Source: Cupriavidus cauae (GTDB taxonomy: Bacteria > Pseudomonadota > Gammaproteobacteria > Burkholderiales > Burkholderiaceae). From it: a stretch of DNA of 64,000 nucleotides. A program made the position numbers and the translations under genes. Under the pieces are notes generated by a model. That model had not been told where the DNA came from. It searched no databases and saw only the letters and a list, made by a program, of their open reading frames with translations. Positions 46,471 through 55,353 of this stretch are shown here, in pieces (the stretch's first letter is position 1; every line of letters begins with the position of its first letter). The stretch lies in the NCBI RefSeq assembly GCF_008632125.1, contig NZ_VWRN01000019.1, forward strand, positions 99,606-163,605, in the 5' to 3' direction.

Positions 46471-46492
46471 CGGGGTCTGCAGCAAGGGCGGG

Positions 46493-46520
46493 CGCGCCCA
46501 CCGTGATGCCGGTGGGCGCG
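46493..46520 (+). terminator. GC-rich hairpin after the OxlT-like gene
   Basis: Perfect 11-bp stem CGCGCCCACCG / CGGTGGGCGCG with a 6-base loop, 23 bases after the transporter stop. No T-run follows, so it may only attenuate transcription into the formate dehydrogenase genes. Confidence 0.45.
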
Positions 46521-46623
46521 GGAATCAGCAGCGGCGGCAGGGCCCGCGGCCGATGGCGCTATCATCGACCCGGCGGCGCCCCCCAACGCCGCTTCCCACA
46601 GGCATCCAGGACAACGAACAGAG

Positions 46624-48339
46624 ATGACCATGAATCAGGTCGTGATCCCCATTCCGGTCGACAGCATCGGCCGGCAGCGCAAGCGCCGCCAGCCCAAGGG
46701 GCGGCAAGTCGACCCCGCCGCGCTCGCCGAGGTGCGCGCGCTGCTCGGCGAGGCGCCGCGCCGGCGCGATCTGCTGATCGAACACCTGCACGCGATCAAC
46801 GATCGCTATGGGCAGCTCGCCGCGCCGCATCTGGCGGCATTGGCCGCCGAGATGAAGATGGCGCAGGCGGAGGTCTACGAGGTCGCGACCTTCTATCACC
46901 ACTTCGACGTCGTGCGCGAGGATGCCGATGGCGCGATCGCGCCGCCGCCTGCGCTGACCGTGCGCGTTTGCGAGGGCATCGCCTGCGAGATGGCCGGCGC
47001 GCAATCGCTGCTCGACAAACTGCCTGCGCTGCTCGGCACCGACGTGCGCGTGGTCGCCGCGCCCTGCATCGGCCGCTGCGAGCGCGCGCCGGCGGCGCTG
47101 GTCGGACAGAATCCGGTCGACGTGGCCAGCGCGGAGGCGATCGTCGAACGCGTGGCCGCGGGCGCGGTGCGCCACGAGCCCGAGCCGTACGTCGACTACC
47201 AGGCGTATCGCGAGCAGGGCGGCTACCGCACCCTGCGCGCGGTGGCCGACGGCGCGCTGTCCGCCGACGACGCCATCGCCACGATGGAGCATGCGGGACT
47301 GCGCGGCCTCGGTGGTGCCGGTTTCCCGGCGGGACGCAAATGGCGCATCGTGCGGGCCGAGGACGGCCCGCGCCTGATGGCCGTCAATATCGACGAAGGC
47401 GAGCCCGGCACCTTCAAGGACCGCTTCTATCTGGAGCGCGATCCGCATCGCTTCCTCGAAGGCATGCTGATCGCCGCCCGGGTCGTGCAGGTCGATGCGA
47501 TCTATATCTACCTGCGCGACGAGTACGCCGGCTGCCGCGCGCTGCTGACCGAGGAACTGCGGCGGCTGCGCGAGGACCCGCCATGCGCGGACCTGCCGCC
47601 GATCGAGTTGCGGCGGGGCGCCGGCGCCTATATCTGCGGCGAAGAGTCCGCGATGATCGAATCGATCGAAGGCAAGCGCGGCTGGCCGCGGCTGCGCCCG
47701 CCCTATGTGGCGCAGGTCGGCCTGTTCGGCCGGCCGACGCTGGAGCACAACTTCGAGACGCTGTACTGGGTGCGCGACATCCTGGAACGAGGACCTGAGT
47801 GGTTCGCCGGGCAGGGCCGGCATGGACGCAAGGGACTGCGCTCGTTCTCGGTGTCGGGCCGCGTCAACAAGCCGGGCGTGCATCTGGCACCGGCCGGCAT
47901 CACCATCACGGAGCTGATCGACGAGTATTGCGGCGGCATGCTCGATGGCCACCGTTTCTACGGCTACCTGCCGGGCGGCGCGTCGGGCGGCATCCTGCCC
48001 GCGTCGATGGGCGATATCCCGCTGGACTTCGACACGCTGCAGCCGCATGGCTGCTTCATCGGCTCGGCGGCAGTGGTGGTGCTGTCGGACCACGATCGCG
48101 CGGTCGACGTGGCGCGCAACCTGATGCATTTCTTCGCACACGAGTCCTGCGGCCAATGCACGCCCTGCCGCGTCGGCACGGCCAAGGCCGTGCAGCTGAT
48201 CGCGCAGCCGCAGTGGGACCGGGAGGCGCTGGCCGACCTGTCCGCGGTGATGCGCGATGCGTCGATCTGCGGGCTGGGGCAGGCCGCGCCCAATCCGATC
48301 GACTGCGTGATCCGCTATTTCCCGCACGAGCTGGCCTGA
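46624..48339 (+). CDS. fdwB: Formate dehydrogenase beta subunit, fused NuoE-NuoF type
   Basis: A 571-residue fusion. Residues about 20-165 are a NuoE-like thioredoxin-fold 2Fe-2S domain (ATFYHHFDVV, VCEGIACEMAG, CIGRCERAP with the four Cys). Residues about 180-570 are NuoF-like, with FMN/NADH motifs GLRGLGGAGFPAGRKW, NIDEGEPGTFKDR and GAGAYICGEESAMIESIEG, and the 4Fe-4S site ESCGQCTPCR. In FdsGB enzymes these are separate; the fusion matches the Fdw/Fdh1 type. It transfers electrons from the alpha subunit to NAD. Downstream of the OxlT-like gene, it would dispose of formate. Confidence 0.88.
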   Translation: MTMNQVVIPIPVDSIGRQRKRRQPKGRQVDPAALAEVRALLGEAPRRRDLLIEHLHAINDRYGQLAAPHLAALAAEMKMAQAEVYEVATFYHHFDVVREDADGAIAPPPALTVRVCEGIACEMAGAQSLLDKLPALLGTDVRVVAAPCIGRCERAPAALVGQNPVDVASAEAIVERVAAGAVRHEPEPYVDYQAYREQGGYRTLRAVADGALSADDAIATMEHAGLRGLGGAGFPAGRKWRIVRAEDGPRLMAVNIDEGEPGTFKDRFYLERDPHRFLEGMLIAARVVQVDAIYIYLRDEYAGCRALLTEELRRLREDPPCADLPPIELRRGAGAYICGEESAMIESIEGKRGWPRLRPPYVAQVGLFGRPTLEHNFETLYWVRDILERGPEWFAGQGRHGRKGLRSFSVSGRVNKPGVHLAPAGITITELIDEYCGGMLDGHRFYGYLPGGASGGILPASMGDIPLDFDTLQPHGCFIGSAAVVVLSDHDRAVDVARNLMHFFAHESCGQCTPCRVGTAKAVQLIAQPQWDREALADLSAVMRDASICGLGQAAPNPIDCVIRYFPHELA

Positions 48340-48417
48340 GCGCGAGCAGCCGCAACAAGCCGCAAGCAGCCCGAAGAAGCCGCCGTACGACAGATCCGAC
48401 AGATCCAAGAGACCGCC

Positions 48418-51240
48418 ATGAATGCATTGACCCGCGCCGAACGCGCCCTCGTCCAGGCCTCCGATCCCGCTTCGGTCGCCTTCCAGCTGAACGGCCGCGA
48501 GGTGGTGGCCGCGCCCGGCGAAACGCTGCTGCAGGTGGCCAGGCGCGAGGGCGTCGAGATTCCGCACCTGTGCTACAAGGACGGCCTGGAGCCGGCCGGC
48601 AACTGCCGCGCCTGCATGGTGGAGATCGATGGCGAGCGCGTGCTGGCGCCGTCGTGCTGCCGCCAGCCGGCGAACGGCATGAAGGTGCAGACCGATTCGC
48701 CGCGCGCGCGCAAGGCGCAGAGCATGGTGCTCGAGCTGCTGCAGTCCGACATGCCCGAGACCGCGTACACGCGCGACAGCGAACTGGACCAGTGGTCCGC
48801 GCGCCTCGAGATCGGCAAGCCGCGCTTTGCGCCGCGCGCACCCGTGGCGCCCGATCTGTCGCATCCGGCCATCGCGGTCAATCTCGATGCCTGCATCCAG
48901 TGCACGCGCTGCCTGCGCGCCTGCCGCGACGAGCAGGCCAACGACGTGATCGGCATCGCGCTGCGCGGCGCCGACGCGAAGATCGTGTTCGACATGGACG
49001 ATCCGATGGGCACGTCGACCTGCGTCGCCTGCGGCGAATGCGTGCAGGCCTGCCCGACCGGCGCGCTGATGCCGGCGCGCGCCGCCGCGCTGGCGGTGCC
49101 TGACAAGCAGGTGCAATCGGTCTGCCCATATTGCGGTGTCGGCTGCCAGCTGACCTATCACGTCAAGGACAACCGCATCCAGTACGTGGAAGGGCGCGAT
49201 GGCCCGGCCAATCACGCGCGGCTCTGCGTCAAGGGCCGCTACGGCTTCGACTACGCCGCGCACCCGCACCGGCTGACGGTGCCGCTGGTGCGCCGAGAGG
49301 GCGTGCCCAAGCGCGGCGATGCGGTGATGGACCCCGAGCGCGTGATGGAGGTGTTCCGCGAGGCGACGTGGGAGGAAGCGCTGGCGCTTGCCGGCGGCGG
49401 CCTCGCGCGCATTCGCGATACCCACGGCAAGCGCGCGCTGGCCGGTTTCGGCTCGGCCAAGGGCAGCAACGAGGAGGCCTATCTGTTCCAGAAGCTGGTG
49501 CGGACCGGCTTTGGCAGCAACAACGTCGACCATTGCACGCGGCTGTGCCACGCCTCGTCGGTGGCGGCATTGCTCGAGGGGATCGGCTCGGGCGCGGTGT
49601 CCAACCCGGTGATCGATGTCGGCAAGGCCGAGGTCGTGATCCTGATCGGCGCGAATCCGACCGTCAATCATCCGGTCGCGGCCACCTGGATCAAGAACGC
49701 GGTGCGCAACGGCACCAAGCTGATCGTCGCCGATCCGCGGCGCTCGGACTTGGCGCGCTTCGCCTATCGCTTCCTGCAATTCCAGCCGGATACCGACGTC
49801 GCGCTGCTCAACGCGATGATGCATGTGATCGTCACCGAAGGGCTGGTCGATCGCGACTTCATCGAGAGCCGCACGATCGGCTACGAGGAACTCGAGCGCA
49901 ATGTGGCCGCCTACAGCCCCGAGGCGATGGCGCCGATCTGCGGCATCGACGCCGAGACGATCCGCCATGTCGCGCGGCTCTACGCGACAGCGGGCAGCGC
50001 GATGATCCTGTGGGGCATGGGCGTGTCGCAGCACGTGCATGGCACCGACAATGCGCGCTGCCTGATCGCGCTGGCGCTGATGACCGGCCAGATCGGCCGG
50101 CCCGGCACCGGCCTGCATCCGCTGCGCGGCCAGAACAATGTGCAGGGCGCCTCGGACGCCGGGCTTATTCCGATGATGTATCCGGACTACCGGCGCGTCG
50201 ACGATGCCGAGGCCGCGTCGCGATTCGAGGCGCTATGGGGCACGCCGCTCGATCGCCAGCCGGGTTTGACGGTGGTCGAGGTGATGCAGGCCATCGAACG
50301 CGGCGAGGTGCGCGGCATGTACATCATGGGCGAGAACCCGGCGATGTCGGATCCCGACGCGCAGCATGCGCGCGAGGCGCTGGCCGCGCTGGATCATCTG
50401 GTGGTGCAGGACATCTTCCTGACCGAGACCGCCTATCTCGCCGACGTGGTGCTGCCGGCCTCGGCCTTCCCCGAGAAGACCGGCACCTTCACCAATACCG
50501 ACCGCATCGTGCAGCTCGGCCGGCAGGCCATCGACCCGCCGGGACAGGCGCGCCAGGACCTGTGGATCATCCAGCAGATGGCCGCGCAGTTGGGCCTGGA
50601 CTGGCGCTACGGCGACGTGGCCGAGGTTTTCGACGAAATGCGGCTGGCGATGCCGAGCATCGCAGGCATCACCTGGGAGCGGCTGCAACGCGAACACGCG
50701 GTCACCTACCCGTGCCGCGCCGAAGGCGATGCCGGCGAGCCGGTGATCTTCACCGACGACTTCCCCACGCCGACGGGCCGCGCGCGCTTCGTGCCGGCCG
50801 ATATCGTGCCCGCGGCCGAACGGCCGGACCAGGACTATCCCTTCGTGCTGATCACCGGGCGCCAGCTCGAACACTGGCACACCGGCAGCATGACGCGCAG
50901 GGCGGGGGTGCTCGATGCGCTCGAGCCCGACCCGACCGCGCTGGTCCATCCGCTCGATCTGGCGCAGTGGGGCGGCAAGCCCGGCGACGTCATCACGCTG
51001 GCGTCGCGCCGCGGCGAGGTTGCGCTGTATGCGCGCGCCGACGAGGGCACGCCGCGCGGCGCGGTGTTCGTGCCGTTCTGCTATTACGAGGCGGCGATCA
51101 ACAAGCTGACCAATTCGGCGCTCGATCCGTTCGGCAAGATCCCGGAGTTCAAGTACTGCGCGATCCGGGTGACGCTGGGTGGCACACCGCCGGAGCAGTC
51201 GAGCTATGGGGGCGGGCAAATCCTGGCGCGGGCCGGCTGA
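48418..51240 (+). CDS. fdwA: Formate dehydrogenase alpha subunit (molybdo/tungstopterin)
   Basis: A 940-residue catalytic subunit. N-terminal 2Fe-2S ferredoxin domain (IPHLCYKDGLEPAGNCRACM), His/Cys cluster region, two 4Fe-4S motifs (CIQCTRCLRACRDEQ and CVACGECVQACPTG), then the pterin domain with its own 4Fe-4S site (VCPYCGVGCQLTYHV). The metal-ligand Cys is residue 377 and the adjacent conserved His is 378 (CTRLCHASSV), so this is a Cys rather than selenocysteine enzyme. It oxidises formate to CO2. It lies 78 bases after fdwB. No fdsC/fdsD-type maturation genes are adjacent. Confidence 0.92.
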   Translation: MNALTRAERALVQASDPASVAFQLNGREVVAAPGETLLQVARREGVEIPHLCYKDGLEPAGNCRACMVEIDGERVLAPSCCRQPANGMKVQTDSPRARKAQSMVLELLQSDMPETAYTRDSELDQWSARLEIGKPRFAPRAPVAPDLSHPAIAVNLDACIQCTRCLRACRDEQANDVIGIALRGADAKIVFDMDDPMGTSTCVACGECVQACPTGALMPARAAALAVPDKQVQSVCPYCGVGCQLTYHVKDNRIQYVEGRDGPANHARLCVKGRYGFDYAAHPHRLTVPLVRREGVPKRGDAVMDPERVMEVFREATWEEALALAGGGLARIRDTHGKRALAGFGSAKGSNEEAYLFQKLVRTGFGSNNVDHCTRLCHASSVAALLEGIGSGAVSNPVIDVGKAEVVILIGANPTVNHPVAATWIKNAVRNGTKLIVADPRRSDLARFAYRFLQFQPDTDVALLNAMMHVIVTEGLVDRDFIESRTIGYEELERNVAAYSPEAMAPICGIDAETIRHVARLYATAGSAMILWGMGVSQHVHGTDNARCLIALALMTGQIGRPGTGLHPLRGQNNVQGASDAGLIPMMYPDYRRVDDAEAASRFEALWGTPLDRQPGLTVVEVMQAIERGEVRGMYIMGENPAMSDPDAQHAREALAALDHLVVQDIFLTETAYLADVVLPASAFPEKTGTFTNTDRIVQLGRQAIDPPGQARQDLWIIQQMAAQLGLDWRYGDVAEVFDEMRLAMPSIAGITWERLQREHAVTYPCRAEGDAGEPVIFTDDFPTPTGRARFVPADIVPAAERPDQDYPFVLITGRQLEHWHTGSMTRRAGVLDALEPDPTALVHPLDLAQWGGKPGDVITLASRRGEVALYARADEGTPRGAVFVPFCYYEAAINKLTNSALDPFGKIPEFKYCAIRVTLGGTPPEQSSYGGGQILARAG

Positions 51241-51361
51241 GGGATCGACACGACGGACTCCATCGACCCAAGGTTCGAGTTCGAGTTCGAGGCTGGCGCG
51301 GCGCGGGTCCTGCGACGCACGCGCAACGGCATGGCGCAGAGGCGGCCCGTAAGGGTCGGAA

Positions 51362-52396
51362 TCAGCGGGCCACGCCAAGGTCTTCGGTTCGCACCGCCGA
51401 GCGTACCGTCCGCTCGGCATGCTGCGGCGGTATCGCGGCAGCGGGCGCGCCGCGGGACGACAGGCGCTGCGCGAGGAAGGCGACGACCTGATCGATCACG
51501 CCCGCATCGCGCAGGATGCGCCGATGGCCCAGGCCCTCGGTGGTCAGCAGCGTGGCGCCGGGCCACGAACCGGCGATCGCGGCGCCGTCTTCCCAGCGCA
51601 CCTCCTTGTCGTGGCGATCGTGGACGACCAGCGTCGGCGGCACCGGGCGGCAGCGGCCGATATCGGGCACGTTGAACGCACCCCATGGCATGCCGAGCCA
51701 CTGTTCGCTGTTGCGCTGCACGCGCGCCAGTACCGCGGGCGCGACGCCGAGCTGCCAGGCCAGCGTGGCCGAGGCGTGGCGCATGTCGGCGGGCGCGCCG
51801 ATCAGCACCGCGGCAGCGGCGGGCAGCCCTTCGCGCAGTGCCAGCGCCGCCGCGGCCGAGCCCAGCGAGTGCGCGACCACCGCATGGATCGGCCCGGCGT
51901 GCCAGGCGGCCGCCAGCAGCGCGCGCGACATCTCGATCAGCGAGCTTTGACCGGGGCCCAGCGCACCCGCATCGGAGGCGCCGTGCGACAGCGCGTCGAA
52001 GGCGACCACGCGATGGCCGGCGGCGAGCAGCGCGGGCACCAGCGCCTGCCAGTGCGCGGCATTGCCGCCCCAGCCGTGCGCCAGCAGCACCGCCGGGCCT
52101 TCGCCGTGCCAGCGGTAGACGCGCACGCGGCGCGTCGCGCCGCCGCCAGTGACCAGCGCCCAATCGGCGCGCGCCCCGGCGAGGAAGGCCTGCCCGGCGG
52201 CATCGACGTTCGCGTCCGGCACGCCGAACCAGGCCCGTTCGAAGGCGCGCGCGGTCTGCTCGGGAAACAGCGCCGACGCGGTCTGCCAGCGCAGGCGCCG
52301 CCATGCCAGGCCGGCCTGCGCCAGCCGCGCGGCGATCTGGCCCGGTGCGGCCTGGCCGGGGCGAAGGGGAGACAGGGCCTGTGTCACGATATTCAC
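51362..52396 (-). CDS. Alpha/beta-hydrolase
   Basis: A 344-residue alpha/beta-hydrolase-fold protein. The oxyanion region is VLLAHGWGGNAAHW near residue 103. The nucleophile elbow is VVAHSLGSAAAALAL near 170 (Ser in HSLGS). The late Asp is in LVVHDRHDKEV and the His in TTEGLGHRRIL. The start is a GTG at 52396. The 18-base TetR operator lies 75 bases upstream and is identical to the one before the tetR gene, so the two are co-regulated. Substrate unknown. Confidence 0.82.
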   Translation of the reverse strand: MNIVTQALSPLRPGQAAPGQIAARLAQAGLAWRRLRWQTASALFPEQTARAFERAWFGVPDANVDAAGQAFLAGARADWALVTGGGATRRVRVYRWHGEGPAVLLAHGWGGNAAHWQALVPALLAAGHRVVAFDALSHGASDAGALGPGQSSLIEMSRALLAAAWHAGPIHAVVAHSLGSAAAALALREGLPAAAAVLIGAPADMRHASATLAWQLGVAPAVLARVQRNSEQWLGMPWGAFNVPDIGRCRPVPPTLVVHDRHDKEVRWEDGAAIAGSWPGATLLTTEGLGHRRILRDAGVIDQVVAFLAQRLSSRGAPAAAIPPQHAERTVRSAVRTEDLGVAR

Positions 52397-52470
52397 TCCG
52401 TTTGCGGTTCCATCCCCAACCCGTCGACCTCGCTGCGCGGCCCCCTCGTGCTGCTCTCGGGCCTCGATAA

Positions 52471-52488
52471 GACCGACCGGTCGTGCTA
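52471..52488. promoter_or_regulatory. TetR operator, hydrolase copy
   Basis: GACCGACCGGTCGTGCTA, identical to the copy at 53222-53239 in opposite orientation. The centre ACCGACCGGTCG is a partial palindrome typical of TetR sites. Confidence 0.85.
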
Positions 52489-52610
52489 TTTATCGGCGAA
52501 AACATTGCCGAGGAAAAACGTTGCCTCGGGGGACCAGCGCAAACGTTCGGCGCGTGCGGCCTGTCCGGCTTGCGGGCGTCCTGTGCGGCCCTGTGCGGTC
52601 CTTGTGCGGC

Positions 52611-53210
52611 CTATGCCGCCGCGCGTTTGCCTCTCGTGACCAGCGAATGGAAGGCGCGGCGCGCCATCGCCTGCGCATCCGCGCGTCCGAGCATCTTCAG
52701 CGATTGCTGGAAGGCCATCACGATGCCGGCCATCTCGAAGGCAATCTGGCGCGGTTCCTCGTCCGCGCCCAGGCTGCCGTCCTGAATGGCGTCCGACGCG
52801 ACGCGGACCACGATGCCGTTCCAGTCCTTCAGCGCGCGGACCAGCATGTCGCGGATCACGCCGGGCCGGTCGCGATACTCCTGGCCCAGCGCCATGAACA
52901 GGCAGCGGCCGCCGGAGTCGGTGCTGCCGATCCATTCGAGCTGCCCTTCGAACAGCGCGCGCAGGCGCGGTATGCCGCGCGGCTGGCGCAGCGCGGGCTG
53001 CACCACCATCGCCGTGAAGCGCTCGATCGCCAGTTCCAGCACTGCCTGCTGCAAGGCCTCCTTCGACTTGAAGTGCGCGTACAGGCCGCTCTTGGACATG
53101 TCCGTGCTGGCGGCCAGTTCCGCGAGCGACAGCTGCTCGAATCCGATCCGGGTCGCGGTATCGAATGCCTGAGCGATGATCGCGCTGCGCGTCAGATGGC
53201 CTTTTTGCAT
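52611..53210 (-). CDS. TetR-family repressor
   Basis: A 199-residue TetR protein. The HTH (residues about 10-55) includes LSLAELAASTDMSKSGLYAHFKSKE in two parts around the recognition helix. The C-terminal ligand domain is of the TetR_C type with GGRCLFMALGQEYRDRPG. Located upstream of, and on the same strand as, the alpha/beta-hydrolase. The same 18-base sequence lies before both genes, so it likely represses itself and the hydrolase. Confidence 0.88.
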   Translation of the reverse strand: MQKGHLTRSAIIAQAFDTATRIGFEQLSLAELAASTDMSKSGLYAHFKSKEALQQAVLELAIERFTAMVVQPALRQPRGIPRLRALFEGQLEWIGSTDSGGRCLFMALGQEYRDRPGVIRDMLVRALKDWNGIVVRVASDAIQDGSLGADEEPRQIAFEMAGIVMAFQQSLKMLGRADAQAMARRAFHSLVTRGKRAAA

Positions 53211-53221
53211 GCTCGGAAGAA

Positions 53222-53239
53222 TAGCACGACCGGTCGGTC
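53222..53239. promoter_or_regulatory. TetR operator, tetR copy
   Basis: Reverse complement of the 18-base site at 52471-52488, beginning 12 bases upstream of the tetR ATG and covering its likely promoter. Confidence 0.85.
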
Positions 53240-53458
53240 TGTCAAACCGAACTTGGCGCTAACGAGCCCTATTCGCTATTGTGGAAGCACGGGCACTTCA
53301 AAGGGCCCGATATCGCGACGGCAGGGCTGGAGGAAAGCCAACCGGCACAAACCGTGAATTCTGTAAAAGTGTTTCCCTGATTACATACGGAACGCGACGT
53401 GTGCTCTATACTCGAATGCACGTCCGCGCACTTTCTTTTTTGGTGACTGGAGACCGAT

Positions 53459-53860
53459 ATGAACAGTACAGCCGTGCCACGAGGCGCTAGCGAACCGTTC
53501 CGGCAACTGCGGGCATTGCGCCGAGCGCGCAAGCTCAAGCAGGAGGACGTCGCCCGCAAGGCCGGGATCTCCCGGGAGGCGTATCTGCGCGCGGAGTCGG
53601 GCCAGGCCGATCCGCGTATGTCTACCTTCCTGGCCGCCTGCGAGGCGCTCGGTCTGGAGGTGGTGCTTGCCCCCCAGCATCTGGCGCAGGACGTCAACGC
53701 CTTCATCGCCAGCCGCAACGGCGGCGTGACCGCGGCCTCGATGGCCGGTCCGGCGGGCGGTGCATCGGCGTCCTCGGCTTCATCCGCCTCCTCGGGCGGC
53801 GGCACGTCCGGCGCGGGTGGCATGGGCACCCCGCAGGGCGAAGGCCAGAAGCCGGTCTGA
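53459..53860 (+). CDS. XRE-family helix-turn-helix protein
   Basis: A 133-residue protein. Residues about 14-70 form a Cro/C1 HTH (LRALRRARKLKQEDVARKAG, then ISREAYLRAESGQADPRMST). The C-terminal 45 residues are a Ser/Gly/Ala-rich disordered tail (ASASSASSASSGGG). CTGGAGA lies before the ATG. It stands alone between tetR and the homogentisate branch. Possible roles are an antitoxin-like or autoregulatory DNA-binding protein; no toxin partner is visible. Confidence 0.75.
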   Translation: MNSTAVPRGASEPFRQLRALRRARKLKQEDVARKAGISREAYLRAESGQADPRMSTFLAACEALGLEVVLAPQHLAQDVNAFIASRNGGVTAASMAGPAGGASASSASSASSGGGTSGAGGMGTPQGEGQKPV

Positions 53861-54327
53861 TCCTGTCATCTTCCCCTTGCGGCCGGCGTTCGTCCGGCCG
53901 CTGGTTTTAGCGCCGCGCGGCCTCCCACCGCATCCGGCGTGACCGGGCGCGTTCGTCCAGGCGCCTTCGTCCGGGGGCCTTCGTCCGGGCGCGTTCGTCC
54001 GGTAGCACTTCCGCGTTCCCTTCTCCGCCGTTTCTCCCGCGCTTCCGGTTCTCCGGCAAAAGCCGCCGTGCGCACATCGCCGTGCCGCCGCGGGCCCTTC
54101 ACGTCTTTTCCCGTCGCCTTCCTCTACTTCGCTGCCGGCTTTTCGGCCGAATCCGGATTGACACCTTTCGTATCGCTGATTACGATTCGGTAAATTCGTT
54201 TCACAATACGTAATTCATCGGCTGGCCGCGCGTGATGCCGCGCCATGCGGCCTATGCTGGGAAATGCGCGCCGGCAGGCGCCGAACCACAGCCCCAGACA
54301 GCACCAAGCAGAACGGAGACAAGCCCC
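53861..54327. other. Gene-free region before the homogentisate branch
   Basis: 467 bases without a supported gene. It holds a 14-bp tandem repeat (53945-54002) and an AT-rich stretch at 54160-54215 likely to contain the promoter of the MBL-fold gene. Confidence 0.55.
53945..54002. repeat. 14-bp tandem repeat
   Basis: Four near copies of GGGCGCGTTCGTCC downstream of the XRE gene. Confidence 0.75.
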
Positions 54328-55287
54328 ATGTCCAAAGCCTTTGCGTCGCAAGCCGACCTCGAAGCGAAGCAGGTCACCTTCACCAGGCTGTCCGACAACG
54401 CCTACGCCTATACCGCCGAGGGCGATCCGAATTCGGGCGTGGTGATCGGCGACGACAGCGTGCTGATCGTGGACACCACCGCCACGCCCGCGATGGCGCA
54501 GGATCTGATCGCGCGCATCCGGACCGTGACCGACAAGCCGATCAAGCACGTGGTGCTGTCGCACTACCACGCGGTGCGCGTGCTGGGCGCGTCGGCCTAT
54601 TTCAGCGAAGGCGCGCAGAACGTGATCGCCAGCCGCGGCACCTACGAGATGATCGTCGAGCGCGGCGAGGCGGACATGAAGTCCGAGATCGAGCGTTTTC
54701 CGCGGCTGTTCGCCGGCGTCGAGACCGTGCCGGGCCTGACGTGGCCGAACCTGGTGTTCGAGCGCGAGCTGACGCTGTTCCTCGGCAATCTGGAGGTCAA
54801 GATCCTGCATCTCGGCCCCGGCCACACGAAGGGCGATACCGTGGTGTGGATTCCGTCGCAGAAGATCCTGTTCTCCGGCGACCTGGTCGAGTACGACGCG
54901 GCCTGCTATTGCGGCGACGCGCAGCTCGAGGAGTGGCCGGCCACGCTGGACGCGCTGCGCGCGCTGCAGCCGCAGGCGCTGGTGCCGGGACGCGGTCCCG
55001 CGCTGACCACGCCGGAGCAGGTCGACAAGGGCCTCGCCTACACGCGCGATTTCGTCAGCACGCTGCTGCAGCGCGGCCGCGAGGCGGTGGCGCAGAAGCT
55101 CGACCTGAAGGGCGCGATGGCGCATACGCGCGCGGCGATGGACCCGAAGTTCGGCCACGTCTTCATCTACGAGCACTGCCTGCCGTTCGACGTGGCGCGC
55201 GCCTATGACGAGGCCAGCGGCATCAAGCATCCGCGCATCTGGACCGCGGAGCGCGACAAGGAAATGTGGGCCGCGCTGCAGGACTGA
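54328..55287 (+). CDS. Metallo-beta-lactamase-fold protein with altered metal motif
   Basis: A 319-residue MBL-fold protein. Where classical members have HxHxDH, this one reads LSHYHAVRVLGAS (about residue 78), so the Asp-His pair is replaced by Val-Arg. Later ligands are kept: PGHTKGDTVVWIP (His near 167) and LFSGDLVEYD (Asp near 188). It is the first gene of a run with the FAD hydroxylase, hmgA and fahA. It may be a thioester hydrolase or auxiliary enzyme in aromatic acid breakdown; activity is not predictable given the altered site. Confidence 0.78.
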   Translation: MSKAFASQADLEAKQVTFTRLSDNAYAYTAEGDPNSGVVIGDDSVLIVDTTATPAMAQDLIARIRTVTDKPIKHVVLSHYHAVRVLGASAYFSEGAQNVIASRGTYEMIVERGEADMKSEIERFPRLFAGVETVPGLTWPNLVFERELTLFLGNLEVKILHLGPGHTKGDTVVWIPSQKILFSGDLVEYDAACYCGDAQLEEWPATLDALRALQPQALVPGRGPALTTPEQVDKGLAYTRDFVSTLLQRGREAVAQKLDLKGAMAHTRAAMDPKFGHVFIYEHCLPFDVARAYDEASGIKHPRIWTAERDKEMWAALQD

Positions 55288-55353
55288 ACGCCGGCGGCAT
55301 GCTGGCCGCCGCAGTTCGCGGGACAGCGGGCGCGGCGGCGGGATGGAGACGAC

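Noticed and set aside
46525..50118. 1197-codon minus-strand open frame opposite fdwB/fdwA
   Set aside because: Antisense shadow; the plus strand has intact iron-sulfur and pterin motifs.
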